A stretch of 64,000 nt of DNA from an uncultured Spirochaetales bacterium (lineage in GTDB: Bacteria; UBP6; UBA1177). Shown here in pieces: positions 25,340-32,959 of this stretch. The DNA is taken from contig CACYHH010000004.1 of the NCBI GenBank assembly GCA_902774115.1, positions 358,098 through 422,097 of the forward strand. Direction: 5' to 3'. The position numbers and the translations under genes are program-made. Below the pieces are notes generated by a model. That model saw only the letters and a list, made by a program, of their open reading frames with translations. It had not been told where the DNA came from and did not search any database. Within the stretch, counting starts at the first letter, position 1, and each line of letters starts with the position of its first letter.

Positions 25340-27922
25340 ATGAAAAAGTTTATGCTTTTCACGCTCATGACGCTTTTCTGCGTGACTTTGTTCGCGGAAA
25401 AAGTCTACAGAAGCGACGGAACGTTTTTTGAGATGAAAAGAAACGGCAATATTTTCGCTTCGAAAATCGATGCACTTTCGCTTAAAGCTCCCGAAAATTA
25501 CAGTATGACATGGCATTCTGACGGCGGATTCATCGTTATCGACAAAAAAGTTCAGGGAAATCTCCCTGTTTACCTTTCCGGAATGAACTTTGTTGTCGCC
25601 GATTCGAAATTTTTCTATCGCGGAACAAAAAGCGTGGAATTTATCGAGAAAAAATACAATGTTAAAGCCGTTGAGATGATGAACGGCTACGACTATATTA
25701 AATTTGACGGCGCGGCTGACAGTGTCAGAACGGCTCAGCAGATCGTCGAAAACGGCGACGGATTCGCATTTCCGAACCTTTACAGAAGATACGAGCTCAA
25801 AGCCGTCAATCCGGTTAAATTCCCTATTGCCGACAAGTACTATAAGGAAGGATATCAGTGGTCGCTGAAAAACACCGGAAAAGGAATCGATGCCTACGGT
25901 GAGACGATCGACATTCTGAAAAAAGCCGATGTAAGATTCGAAGAGGCTATGGAGTTCATCCACAACCAGATCGAAGAGGGAAATCTTGAAGGTTTCGACG
26001 AAAAAACGAAAGTTGCAATCATGGACAGCGGCGTCGATTTCGAGCATCCCGACCTCAAAAACAAACTTGAGCACGGTTTCAATCTTGTCCACGAAGGTGA
26101 ATCTGGAAACCCGGGAACTTACGATCCGAACGATCCGAACAACATGATGTACGGTTCTGCCGGTTATTCTCACGGAACGAACTGTGCGGGTGTCGCTGCG
26201 GCTGAAGGCAACGAAATCGGAACAGTAGGAATCTGCCCGTGGTGCGGAATTTATCCGGTAACTTACATGGAAGGCGGCATGGGATCCATGGTCGATGCCG
26301 ACAAGTTGATGGAAGTCTACACAAAGTATGCGGAAGACCCGGAAATCGTCGCGATCAACTGCTCTTTCGGTCCGATGGCGGGTTTCGGCGATATCCCGGC
26401 TGACCAGGCTGATATCGACAGTCATAAAAAATTCATGCAGGAAGGAAGAAACGGCAAAGGCGGCGTCATAGTCTATGCAAGCGGCAACGACGGCATTGAT
26501 GCAGGTTACACAGGAATCCTTTCCTACAAATTCAAAATGAAACGCGGCGAAGAAAATGTCGAAAGCAGCGTTGTAACGGTCGGAGCAAGCTCTGCATGGG
26601 ACACGCGCGTCACTTACTCGAACTACGGAACAATGCTCGACATCGTGGCTCCGTCGCTTTCGATCCAGCCCGCAATCGGTATCGCAACAAGCTATCTCAC
26701 GGGCTACGGCGACATGAAAGACAAGGACTACACCAACCAGTTCAGCGGAACTTCTTCTTCAACTCCGGTAATCACCGGCGCATTCGGCGTAATTTTCTCG
26801 GTAAATCCGGAACTCACGCTTGAAGAAGCGGTCGAAATCCTTCACAAAAGTGCAGACAAGGTCAATCCGGAAACGGGTTTTTACGATGAGAACGGTCACA
26901 GTATAAAATACGGTTACGGCAGACTCAACCTGCTCAAAGCCGTCAGACTCGCGATGGGTCTTGAAATGTGCGAAGCAGGCGAAAACGAAACAGCTGACAA
27001 CCTTGACAACAACTGCGACGGCAAAATTGACGAAGGTTTGAATAAAGACATTTCCAAAGTTGCAGGAAAATGCTCGCAGGACAAAGACTGCGAAACCGCG
27101 GATTTCAAAGGCGGCGATGTAAAGTGCGTCAGCGGCAAATACAACAAATACAACTTCAAAGACGGTTACTGCGCTATCAAGAACGATAACTTCACCTGCC
27201 CCGACGGAACTGCTCCGTTCGGCGATTATGACAAAGAGTGCCTGCTTGAGTGCAACAATGACAACCCGTGCCCGAAAGGTTTCGCATGCACCGACAAAAT
27301 GCTCGGCAGATGCGTTCCCGAGTGCCAGGACGACACCGACTGCGACGAAAGCAGAGCGCACTGCGATACAAAAACCAAACTTTGCCAGAACAACCCGTCA
27401 GAGCCGATGGGACCGTGCGAGACGACTGAGGACTGCAAATACAACGCGACGATGTGCCTCACTGAAATGCCCGACGGAATCTGCCTCATTATGTGCAGAA
27501 ACGACGACTACTGCAACGACGAGGAAAACGGTCCGAACAAATGTGCGGAAGTCAATTTCGGCGGCTACGACATGAACCTCTGTCTGCCGGGCTGCGAAGA
27601 CGACAGCCAGTGCAGAAATTTCGGCTACGGCTACAGCATGATCTGCCACAAACAGTATAACGGAAAAACCAACATCTGCGGAATGCCGTGCGAAAGCGAT
27701 CTTGACTGCCTTGATCCTGAAGACGAGGCGAAATGCGTCGATTCGAGATGCGTTTCAACCAAAGAACCTGTCGAACCAGAAGAACCTGAAGACAACGACA
27801 CTCAGGATAACGACTCCGTTTCGGACGAAGAACCCGCCGACGATTCCGATGATGAAATGAATCTCGATGACGATCAGCCCAAGAAGAAAAAATCAAGCGG
27901 CTGCTCAATCACAACACTTTAA
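25340..27922 (+). CDS. Secreted subtilisin-like protease with Cys-rich C-terminal region
   Basis: 860 aa. I start at the ATG at 25340 (GGAGG 4 nt upstream, signal peptide MKKFMLFTLMTLFCVTLFAE). The frame is open further upstream, but that part overlaps ychJ and is not coding. Catalytic S8 residues: D229 (IMDSGVDFEHPDL), H278 (SHGTNCAGVAA), N383 (oxyanion) and S472 (GTSSSTP). After the domain a MopE-type motif (DNLDNNCDGKIDEG) near 552 and many C-x(4-8)-C repeats form a disulfide-rich stalk, then an Asp/Glu-rich linker. It ends KKKKSSGCSITTL, like another secreted protein here. A self-sufficient exported protease, probably surface-held. Confidence 0.88.
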   Translation: MKKFMLFTLMTLFCVTLFAEKVYRSDGTFFEMKRNGNIFASKIDALSLKAPENYSMTWHSDGGFIVIDKKVQGNLPVYLSGMNFVVADSKFFYRGTKSVEFIEKKYNVKAVEMMNGYDYIKFDGAADSVRTAQQIVENGDGFAFPNLYRRYELKAVNPVKFPIADKYYKEGYQWSLKNTGKGIDAYGETIDILKKADVRFEEAMEFIHNQIEEGNLEGFDEKTKVAIMDSGVDFEHPDLKNKLEHGFNLVHEGESGNPGTYDPNDPNNMMYGSAGYSHGTNCAGVAAAEGNEIGTVGICPWCGIYPVTYMEGGMGSMVDADKLMEVYTKYAEDPEIVAINCSFGPMAGFGDIPADQADIDSHKKFMQEGRNGKGGVIVYASGNDGIDAGYTGILSYKFKMKRGEENVESSVVTVGASSAWDTRVTYSNYGTMLDIVAPSLSIQPAIGIATSYLTGYGDMKDKDYTNQFSGTSSSTPVITGAFGVIFSVNPELTLEEAVEILHKSADKVNPETGFYDENGHSIKYGYGRLNLLKAVRLAMGLEMCEAGENETADNLDNNCDGKIDEGLNKDISKVAGKCSQDKDCETADFKGGDVKCVSGKYNKYNFKDGYCAIKNDNFTCPDGTAPFGDYDKECLLECNNDNPCPKGFACTDKMLGRCVPECQDDTDCDESRAHCDTKTKLCQNNPSEPMGPCETTEDCKYNATMCLTEMPDGICLIMCRNDDYCNDEENGPNKCAEVNFGGYDMNLCLPGCEDDSQCRNFGYGYSMICHKQYNGKTNICGMPCESDLDCLDPEDEAKCVDSRCVSTKEPVEPEEPEDNDTQDNDSVSDEEPADDSDDEMNLDDDQPKKKKSSGCSITTL

Positions 27923-27937
27923 ATCCTGAAATTTCAC

Positions 27938-27964
27938 GCGGCGTTATCACGGCGCCGCTTTTTT
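27938..27964 (+). terminator. Rho-independent terminator after the subtilase gene
   Basis: GCGGCG (27938-27943) pairs with CGCCGC (27953-27958) around a 9-nt loop, followed by six T. It lies 16 bp after the stop codon. Confidence 0.8.
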
Positions 27965-27982
27965 CATTGCGCGCCATGTCGC

Positions 27983-28006
27983 CGTGACGACGTAACGACG
28001 TGACGA
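27983..28006. repeat. 8-bp tandem repeat, CGTRACGA x3
   Basis: Three consecutive units CGTGACGA, CGTAACGA, CGTGACGA sit in the gap between two convergent genes, just after a terminator. A second array of the same unit is at 40664-40687 in the same kind of place. Confidence 0.75.
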
Positions 28007-28076
28007 TGAGAGATGCGCGCTTTCGAAATTTCGACACATTTCGATATTACGACAAGGATTTGCGGCGGCGAAAAGA

Positions 28077-29219
28077 TTAAGAGAAAACCAGAAGATCGGG
28101 TTTGATGATAAGGATGAGACCCAGTGTGAGCATGAGAAGTCCGCTCACGAGTTTGAGCTTTTTAGCGTGTTTTTCCTCAAATCTGTGCTTACCCATCGTA
28201 ACGACAAAAATCAGCACGATTATTGCAAGCGGAACAACGTAATAAACATTGTAAAGCGCCATGAAGAGATATTTTTTCAAGGTCGAAACATTCTGGATCG
28301 AAAGGACTCTCGTGTAGATCGCAGGAAGTCCTATCGTGCAGCCGAGCTCGATCAGATTTACGAAAAACGCGAGGGCGATCGTTCCGAGAATCGAAAGGAA
28401 CATGCTTTTATTGTTGATGACTTTCCTCATTTTCTCAAAAAGTTTGGGTTTAACTTTGTCAGGAATCATCAGGCTGACCCCTTTTTTGAAGAAGAAAAAC
28501 TCCTTCATGTTGATGAGTCCCATTACAAGCGCAACAACTCCGAGAGCAATCGTAACGTAGGTCGTCATTCCCATAAAGGTGAAGATATTGAGCCACGCCG
28601 TCATGAAAAGGAAATAAACGACACCTGACGAAATGACGAAAACCGTTCCTATCATTATGACTTTTTTCCTGTTTTTCGCTGCGACAAGAAGCGTGAGAAG
28701 GAACATCAGAACCCACATTGCACAGGGATTTACGCCGTCAAGAAGACCGATAATGAAGGTAAAACTCGGAAGTTTGACAAGCTGTGCGTCGATTTTTCCC
28801 AAAACCGGCACGTCAATCACGTTTTCCTTGCACTCCTGGCACTGCTCTCCGCACGATTCGCCGTCAGCCTTGTTCATTTCGATCATTTCGCGGATAAGAG
28901 CGTCGTGATGCCCCGACTGGAAGCCGACAATGAACTTTCCGTTGAAAATGAATGTCGGAACGCCGCCGCCCTGAATACCGAGTTTCTGTGTCATTTCCCT
29001 GAAAAGTTTCATATTCTCAGGTACTTGCAGAACTTCCAGCTTTTTGAAAGTTATATCGGGATACTCTTTTTCTATGGTCGCGATAAACGGCTGTGCCTCG
29101 TGGCAGTGCGGACACTTATAAGAGTAAAAAAAGTAAAAAACATTGTCTTTCTGCACTTCTTCAGCATGAACCGCAAGCGAAAAAAGCGCCAAAAGTATGA
29201 GCAGGAAACATTTTTTCAT
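28077..29219 (-). CDS. Thioredoxin-CcdA/DsbD-like fusion membrane protein
   Basis: 380 aa from the ATG at 29219. Signal peptide, then a periplasmic glutaredoxin/DsbC-like domain with C36-PH-C39 (FYSYKCPHCHEAQPF) and the cis-Pro loop GGGVPTFIF. After a Cys-rich linker (CGEQCQEC) come about six membrane helices with LLDGVNPCAMWVLMFLLTLL, the Cys-containing first-helix motif of CcdA/DsbD transporters, and a partner Cys in ELGCTIGLPA. It probably shuttles electrons from cytoplasmic thioredoxin to periplasmic thiols, here in reversed domain order. A lone CPHC paralogue lies just upstream. Confidence 0.83.
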   Translation of the reverse strand: MKKCFLLILLALFSLAVHAEEVQKDNVFYFFYSYKCPHCHEAQPFIATIEKEYPDITFKKLEVLQVPENMKLFREMTQKLGIQGGGVPTFIFNGKFIVGFQSGHHDALIREMIEMNKADGESCGEQCQECKENVIDVPVLGKIDAQLVKLPSFTFIIGLLDGVNPCAMWVLMFLLTLLVAAKNRKKVIMIGTVFVISSGVVYFLFMTAWLNIFTFMGMTTYVTIALGVVALVMGLINMKEFFFFKKGVSLMIPDKVKPKLFEKMRKVINNKSMFLSILGTIALAFFVNLIELGCTIGLPAIYTRVLSIQNVSTLKKYLFMALYNVYYVVPLAIIVLIFVVTMGKHRFEEKHAKKLKLVSGLLMLTLGLILIIKPDLLVFS

Positions 29220-29240
29220 AAAAACCCCCGAAGTCACGAA

Positions 29241-29283
29241 CAAAAAAATCCGGCAATAATAGCCAAAATCATTTTTTTAACAA
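29241..29283 (-). promoter_or_regulatory. Promoter for the thioredoxin-CcdA fusion gene
   Basis: Minus-strand TTGTTA (29283-29278), 16-bp spacer, TATTAT (29261-29256), then TGCCGGATTTTTTTG. The leader to the ATG is about 30 nt. Confidence 0.55.
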
Positions 29284-29297
29284 AAAAACATTGAATT

Positions 29298-29672
29298 TTA
29301 TTCCTGAACCGCCTTTTTGACAGGCTTTTCCCCGATCATTGCGCGAATCTTTTCTTCGGAAACACCTTTTTTAAAACCCACGATATGCTTATCCTTAAAA
29401 ACGAATGTCGGAACGCCGCCGCCCTTGATGCCGAGCTTCTCAATTTTTTTTATGAAAACGGCGCGGTTCACTTCATCCTTTGAGACTTCCAGCTTTTTGA
29501 CAGTTATATCCGGACGCTCTTTTTCAAGCTCCTCTACAAAAGGCATGGCTTCGTGGCAGTGAGGACAGGAATCGGAATAGAAAAAATAGAGAACCTCTGT
29601 TGCCGGGGCATCTTCGGCATAAAGCACAAACGAAATCGTTGCAAGGAAAAGCAAAACAAAAATCTTTTTCAT
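29298..29672 (-). CDS. Periplasmic thioredoxin-like protein (CPHC)
   Basis: 124 aa: signal peptide MKKIFVLLFLATISFVLYAE, then a single thioredoxin-fold domain with C36-PH-C39 in FFYSDSCPHCHEAMPF and the cis-Pro loop GGGVPTFVF. It is a clear paralogue of the N-terminal domain of the neighbouring membrane fusion (same CPHC spacing, same KKLEV strand). It may be the soluble substrate or shuttle of that electron carrier. It has its own promoter-like sequence upstream. Confidence 0.85.
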   Translation of the reverse strand: MKKIFVLLFLATISFVLYAEDAPATEVLYFFYSDSCPHCHEAMPFVEELEKERPDITVKKLEVSKDEVNRAVFIKKIEKLGIKGGGVPTFVFKDKHIVGFKKGVSEEKIRAMIGEKPVKKAVQE

Positions 29673-29696
29673 AGCTTTTTTTACCTAAACAAATTA

Positions 29697-29738
29697 CAAA
29701 AAAACGAGTCATCATACAGCATTTTTCATCTAAAACAA
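29697..29738 (-). promoter_or_regulatory. Promoter for the periplasmic thioredoxin gene
   Basis: Minus-strand TTGTTT (29738-29733), 16-bp spacer, TATGAT (29716-29711), then GACTCGTTTTTTTG. The leader is about 35 nt. Confidence 0.5.
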
Positions 29739-29748
29739 GCAAATTATA

Positions 29749-29790
29749 TTGACATTTCGGAGTTTTTGAGTATGCTGTCGCGGTTTTTTG
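29749..29790 (+). promoter_or_regulatory. Promoter for the small Cys-rich protein gene
   Basis: TTGACA (29749-29754), 16-bp spacer, TATGCT (29771-29776), then GTCGCGGTTTTTTG. A perfect -35 box; GGAGG and the ATG follow about 35 nt later. Confidence 0.65.
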
Positions 29791-29818
29791 GTTGTGACCA
29801 TTTTCGGAGGGTATAAAA

Positions 29819-30061
29819 ATGGCTAACAAAGATTTCGAAAAAATAACAAGACTTCCTGTTGACGAACGTTGCGAAGGTTGCGACAAAGTTGAGACAACAG
29901 AAGCAGGCAGCTTCTGCAAAAAATATGCAGATCCTTCATTTCATTGGGAAAATGATCAGATTTGTTCTTTTGCTTCTCACGTAAAAAGAGAAGTTAAAGT
30001 CGTTACGAAGAAGCTCAATCCTCTTAAGGCTTCGAAAAGAGCTTCCGGTAAAAAGAAATAA
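29819..30061 (+). CDS. Small four-cysteine protein, probably metal-binding
   Basis: 80 aa with no signal peptide. RCEGCDKVETTEAGSFCKKY followed by DPSFHWENDQICSFASH gives four Cys and nearby His/Trp in a layout typical of small Zn- or Fe-binding proteins. I recall similar short P-x-x-x-W...C-P-L-A-T-H proteins in deltaproteobacteria, all of unknown role. The C-terminus is very basic (KKLNPLKASKRASGKKK), suggesting nucleic-acid or ribosome contact. GGAGG precedes the ATG. The next gene starts 12 bp later. Confidence 0.75.
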   Translation: MANKDFEKITRLPVDERCEGCDKVETTEAGSFCKKYADPSFHWENDQICSFASHVKREVKVVTKKLNPLKASKRASGKKK

Positions 30062-30072
30062 GTCACTGAATT

Positions 30073-31665
30073 TTGGAACACTTCTATTTTATTCAGTTTC
30101 CCGAACAGATATTTAATCTTCGGCAGAATATTCCTGAAGGTATTCCTGTAATTCCGTTTTTTGACGATTTCGAGACATTCAACCGCATAATCGCATCGCT
30201 GAAACGCAAAAAATCGGCAACAGCCGTATTTTACGAGAAAAGTTCATATCCTTTCGATCTTTTTTTACAGAACTGCGGCATTTTCGATTATGTTTTTCTG
30301 ACCGATTCTTCGACCGTAAAACCCTTACGCGAAGCTAAATTTACCGGAAAAATCGCACTTTTTTCGAATTTCAGGATGATTTCGTTTCCCGATTTTTTTA
30401 AAGATTTCGCAGTTAATCCCGTTGTCAGCGGCAGAACTGACTATGAACTCGCAAAAAAGAACGGACTTGATCCGGTTTGTTTTGTCAGCGACAAATCCTG
30501 CATAGCGGAATTTGGTCTCTGTCTTTCGAGAAAAAGCGTTCCGCAGCACTGCTTCAGCTGCGACAACCGCTGCCGCGAGAAAAGCGCCGAGAAGCAGGGG
30601 CTTGATTTCCCCGTTTCAATGAAACCGGACCTTAACGCTCCTGTTGATGCGCCGTTTTTCCTTTTTTCGGAAAAAACTTTCTTTCCCGAAGTAAAAGCGA
30701 CTGCCTGCCCAAGAGAAAAAATCTTAGAAAAATCATGGAATTACAGATATCCTGTCGGTGTAGAGATACTCAAGCCGGGAAAGACAAAGGACAGCAGGAC
30801 ATATTCCTTCCTTCTCGACAAAAACTCTTCCAGAATGTTCGACAAAGACCTTCTTGGGTTTTACGGATATTCCGGCGCTTTCTACAAAGGAAAATGGATT
30901 GACGCAAAAAATGTGAGAAAAGTTGACGAAACAAGACTTTGCGCTGAAATTTCAGGCAGTTACAAATCTGTCCTTATGATTTGCAGATATACGGAGGAAG
31001 AAAAGGACTTTCTCAAAAAAGCCCGTCACTATCTATATACTCTGCCGTTTCAGGAAGTGGTTCCGGCTCCGGTAATTGAGGAAAATATCCCGGAAAAGAA
31101 GAAAACTTTCAGAAAATACTCGGAACGGGCAAAAATCACCCTGATTTCCGATGACATCAAAAAATTCGCAGTTTTCAAAAGCAAGAATGTCGGACGGCGT
31201 GTTTTTATCTACAACCGCAATATTCCCAAGGGTTTTTCCGACTACATTTACATTTCGGGAAATATGACGGAAAAGGATTTCGAAGATATCGCCTCGGCTG
31301 AAAAATTAAAGGGGATCGTCGTTTCGGACACCATCATGAAAGAGGTTCTCGAAAAAATCTTCCCGAAACTGGAAATTCTTCTACATCCTTTTGCATACAG
31401 CAATTCGGAAGAGGCTCCGTCATATCTGTCGGCTTCCACTTCGATATTCGTCTCCCGCTACAAATCTGAAAACAGAAACAATTATGCATGGCCTGACATA
31501 AATATTTTCCTTAAAAACCATATCGGTTACTCAGAATTCATATCGCACAAAAAAATGATCCGCAACGGCGGAAAAAGGGAACTTTGGGTGAGCATCGCCG
31601 ACATTTCTGACGACGCTTTGAGGTTTCTTAAATCACAGGCTGATCTGATGATCGCCGGAATGTGA
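30073..31665 (+). CDS. Hypothetical protein, distantly U32-peptidase-like
   Basis: 530 aa from a TTG 12 bp after the preceding stop, probably by translational coupling since no ribosome-binding site is seen. Three blocks stand out: an N-terminal alternating strand/helix segment, a Cys cluster (CIAEFGLCLSRKSVPQHCFSCDNRC) near residues 155-180, and TYSFLLDKNSSRMFDKDLLGFYGYSG. The spaced Cys cluster and following strand recall U32/RlhA-type proteins that carry Fe-S clusters, but the similarity is faint. No signal peptide. Linked to the small four-Cys protein, so perhaps a metal-dependent RNA modification pair (speculative). Confidence 0.6.
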   Translation: MEHFYFIQFPEQIFNLRQNIPEGIPVIPFFDDFETFNRIIASLKRKKSATAVFYEKSSYPFDLFLQNCGIFDYVFLTDSSTVKPLREAKFTGKIALFSNFRMISFPDFFKDFAVNPVVSGRTDYELAKKNGLDPVCFVSDKSCIAEFGLCLSRKSVPQHCFSCDNRCREKSAEKQGLDFPVSMKPDLNAPVDAPFFLFSEKTFFPEVKATACPREKILEKSWNYRYPVGVEILKPGKTKDSRTYSFLLDKNSSRMFDKDLLGFYGYSGAFYKGKWIDAKNVRKVDETRLCAEISGSYKSVLMICRYTEEEKDFLKKARHYLYTLPFQEVVPAPVIEENIPEKKKTFRKYSERAKITLISDDIKKFAVFKSKNVGRRVFIYNRNIPKGFSDYIYISGNMTEKDFEDIASAEKLKGIVVSDTIMKEVLEKIFPKLEILLHPFAYSNSEEAPSYLSASTSIFVSRYKSENRNNYAWPDINIFLKNHIGYSEFISHKKMIRNGGKRELWVSIADISDDALRFLKSQADLMIAGM

Positions 31666-31668
31666 CAG

Positions 31669-31947
31669 CTATTCGCCGCACTTTTTCTGTTTTTGATTGA
31701 AATCGGGATTTTCTTCCTTGGATTTTTGTTTCTTTTTCAGTTTTGCTTTGTCTATGTTCAATTTCGGTATTTTCACCGTCTTAATCGGGAACTTGACATT
31801 TTTTTGCAACTCTTCCGGCCTAACTTTCTGTTCAACAGCCGATTCCGCTTTTTCAGCCGATCCGGCGATATCATTCTGACCGGCAACAACAGCGAAAATT
31901 GCCACTGCGGCAGCGATAACTATTAAAATAACAATAACTTTTTTCAT
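31669..31947 (-). CDS. Small membrane-anchored or secreted protein
   Basis: 92 aa. A single N-terminal hydrophobic segment (VIVILIVIAAAVAIFAVV) serves as anchor or signal. The remainder is highly charged and lysine-rich (DKAKLKKKQKSKEE) and ends KKCGE. GAGG lies 4 nt before the ATG, which is 6 bp after the carbamate kinase stop, so it is cotranscribed. No recognisable family. Confidence 0.6.
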   Translation of the reverse strand: MKKVIVILIVIAAAVAIFAVVAGQNDIAGSAEKAESAVEQKVRPEELQKNVKFPIKTVKIPKLNIDKAKLKKKQKSKEENPDFNQKQKKCGE

Positions 31948-31953
31948 CTGACC

Positions 31954-32892
31954 TCAGTGAACTATCCTCGTTCCGGTTTTGCCTTCCATTGCCTCGGTGA
32001 GTTTGTCTTCGGAAGTGATTATAACGACTTTATTGCGGTCGTTTTTGACAAAATCTATCGCAGCTTTGATCTTCGGTCCCATGCTTCCTGCCGGAAATTC
32101 GCCCTGAGCCAGATATTTTTCTGCTTCCGCGGAAGTCATCTGGTCGAGCCATGTCGGCTTTTCGGATTTGAAATTTACAGCCACTTTCTCAACACCGGTA
32201 AGAATAACGACCATATCGGCATCAATCGTCTGCGCGATCATTACACTTGCGAGATCTTTGTCGATAACGGCGTCAATCCCCTGATAACCCGATTTATCCT
32301 TGCTTCTATAGACCGGAATACCGCCGCCTCCGCCGGTGATGACGGTGAAGCCTGCATCAATGAGTGTGTTCATGGCTTCCGGATTGAGAACTCTGAGAGG
32401 CATAGGCGAAGGAACGACTCTGCGGTAACCGCGACCGCTGTCTTCCACCATTTTCCAGCCGTTTTTCATCTTCATCAGAGCCTTCTGCTGGTTGTAGAAA
32501 GGACCGACCGGTTTTGTCGGCTTTTTGAATGCCGGATCAAGCGGATTGACTTCGATCTGAGTAACCAAAGTCGCAACTTTCGCACGTGATCCTGCCTTGC
32601 TGAGACAGTTCATAAGCCCCTGCTCTATCATGTATCCCATGCTGCCCTGCGTGTCTGCGACGCATACGACAAGCGGATCGGGATAAACTTCGGTCTCGGC
32701 CATTTCGTTGCGGATGAGTCTTGCTCCCGCCTGAGGACCGTTTCCGTGGGTAATTACAATCTGGTGTCCTTCCTTTATAAGCCGGACGATTCCGTCCATT
32801 GAAGCGCGGATATTTCTTTCCTGATCTTCGACAGTTCCTTTGTCTCCCGGTTTTATCAGGGCATTGCCGCCGAGCGCGATCACTATTTTCAT
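31954..32892 (-). CDS. arcC: Carbamate kinase
   Basis: 312 aa from the ATG at 32892 (GGAG upstream). A longer frame to 32943 runs through a terminator hairpin and is not coding. Motifs: KIVIALGGNALIKPGDKG at the start, VITHGNGPQAGARLIRNE, the gap-loop YNQQKALMKMKNGW, GGGGIPVYRSKDK, and PAGSMGPKIKAAIDFV at the end. It transfers phosphate from carbamoyl phosphate to ADP, giving ATP, in arginine, agmatine or purine fermentation. No arginine deiminase or carbamoyltransferase is nearby; instead a COG2403-type GTPase is directly upstream. Confidence 0.92.
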   Translation of the reverse strand: MKIVIALGGNALIKPGDKGTVEDQERNIRASMDGIVRLIKEGHQIVITHGNGPQAGARLIRNEMAETEVYPDPLVVCVADTQGSMGYMIEQGLMNCLSKAGSRAKVATLVTQIEVNPLDPAFKKPTKPVGPFYNQQKALMKMKNGWKMVEDSGRGYRRVVPSPMPLRVLNPEAMNTLIDAGFTVITGGGGGIPVYRSKDKSGYQGIDAVIDKDLASVMIAQTIDADMVVILTGVEKVAVNFKSEKPTWLDQMTSAEAEKYLAQGEFPAGSMGPKIKAAIDFVKNDRNKVVIITSEDKLTEAMEGKTGTRIVH

Positions 32893-32904
32893 AAAAACTC
32901 CATC

Positions 32905-32938
32905 AAAAAAAGAAAGAGGGGACCAGAGCCCCCTCTTT
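32905..32938 (-). terminator. Terminator or attenuator between the GTPase gene and arcC
   Basis: AAAGAGGGG (32913-32921) pairs with CCCCTCTTT (32930-32938). On the minus strand it is followed by CTTTCTTTTTTT. It lies 22 bp after the GTPase stop and 12 bp before the arcC ATG, so it may limit read-through into arcC. Confidence 0.75.
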
Positions 32939-32959
32939 AACAAAATCAGTTACAAAAAA

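Noticed and set aside
32893..32943. N-terminal extension of carbamate kinase
   Set aside because: The bases form a terminator hairpin, and the true start has its own ribosome-binding site.
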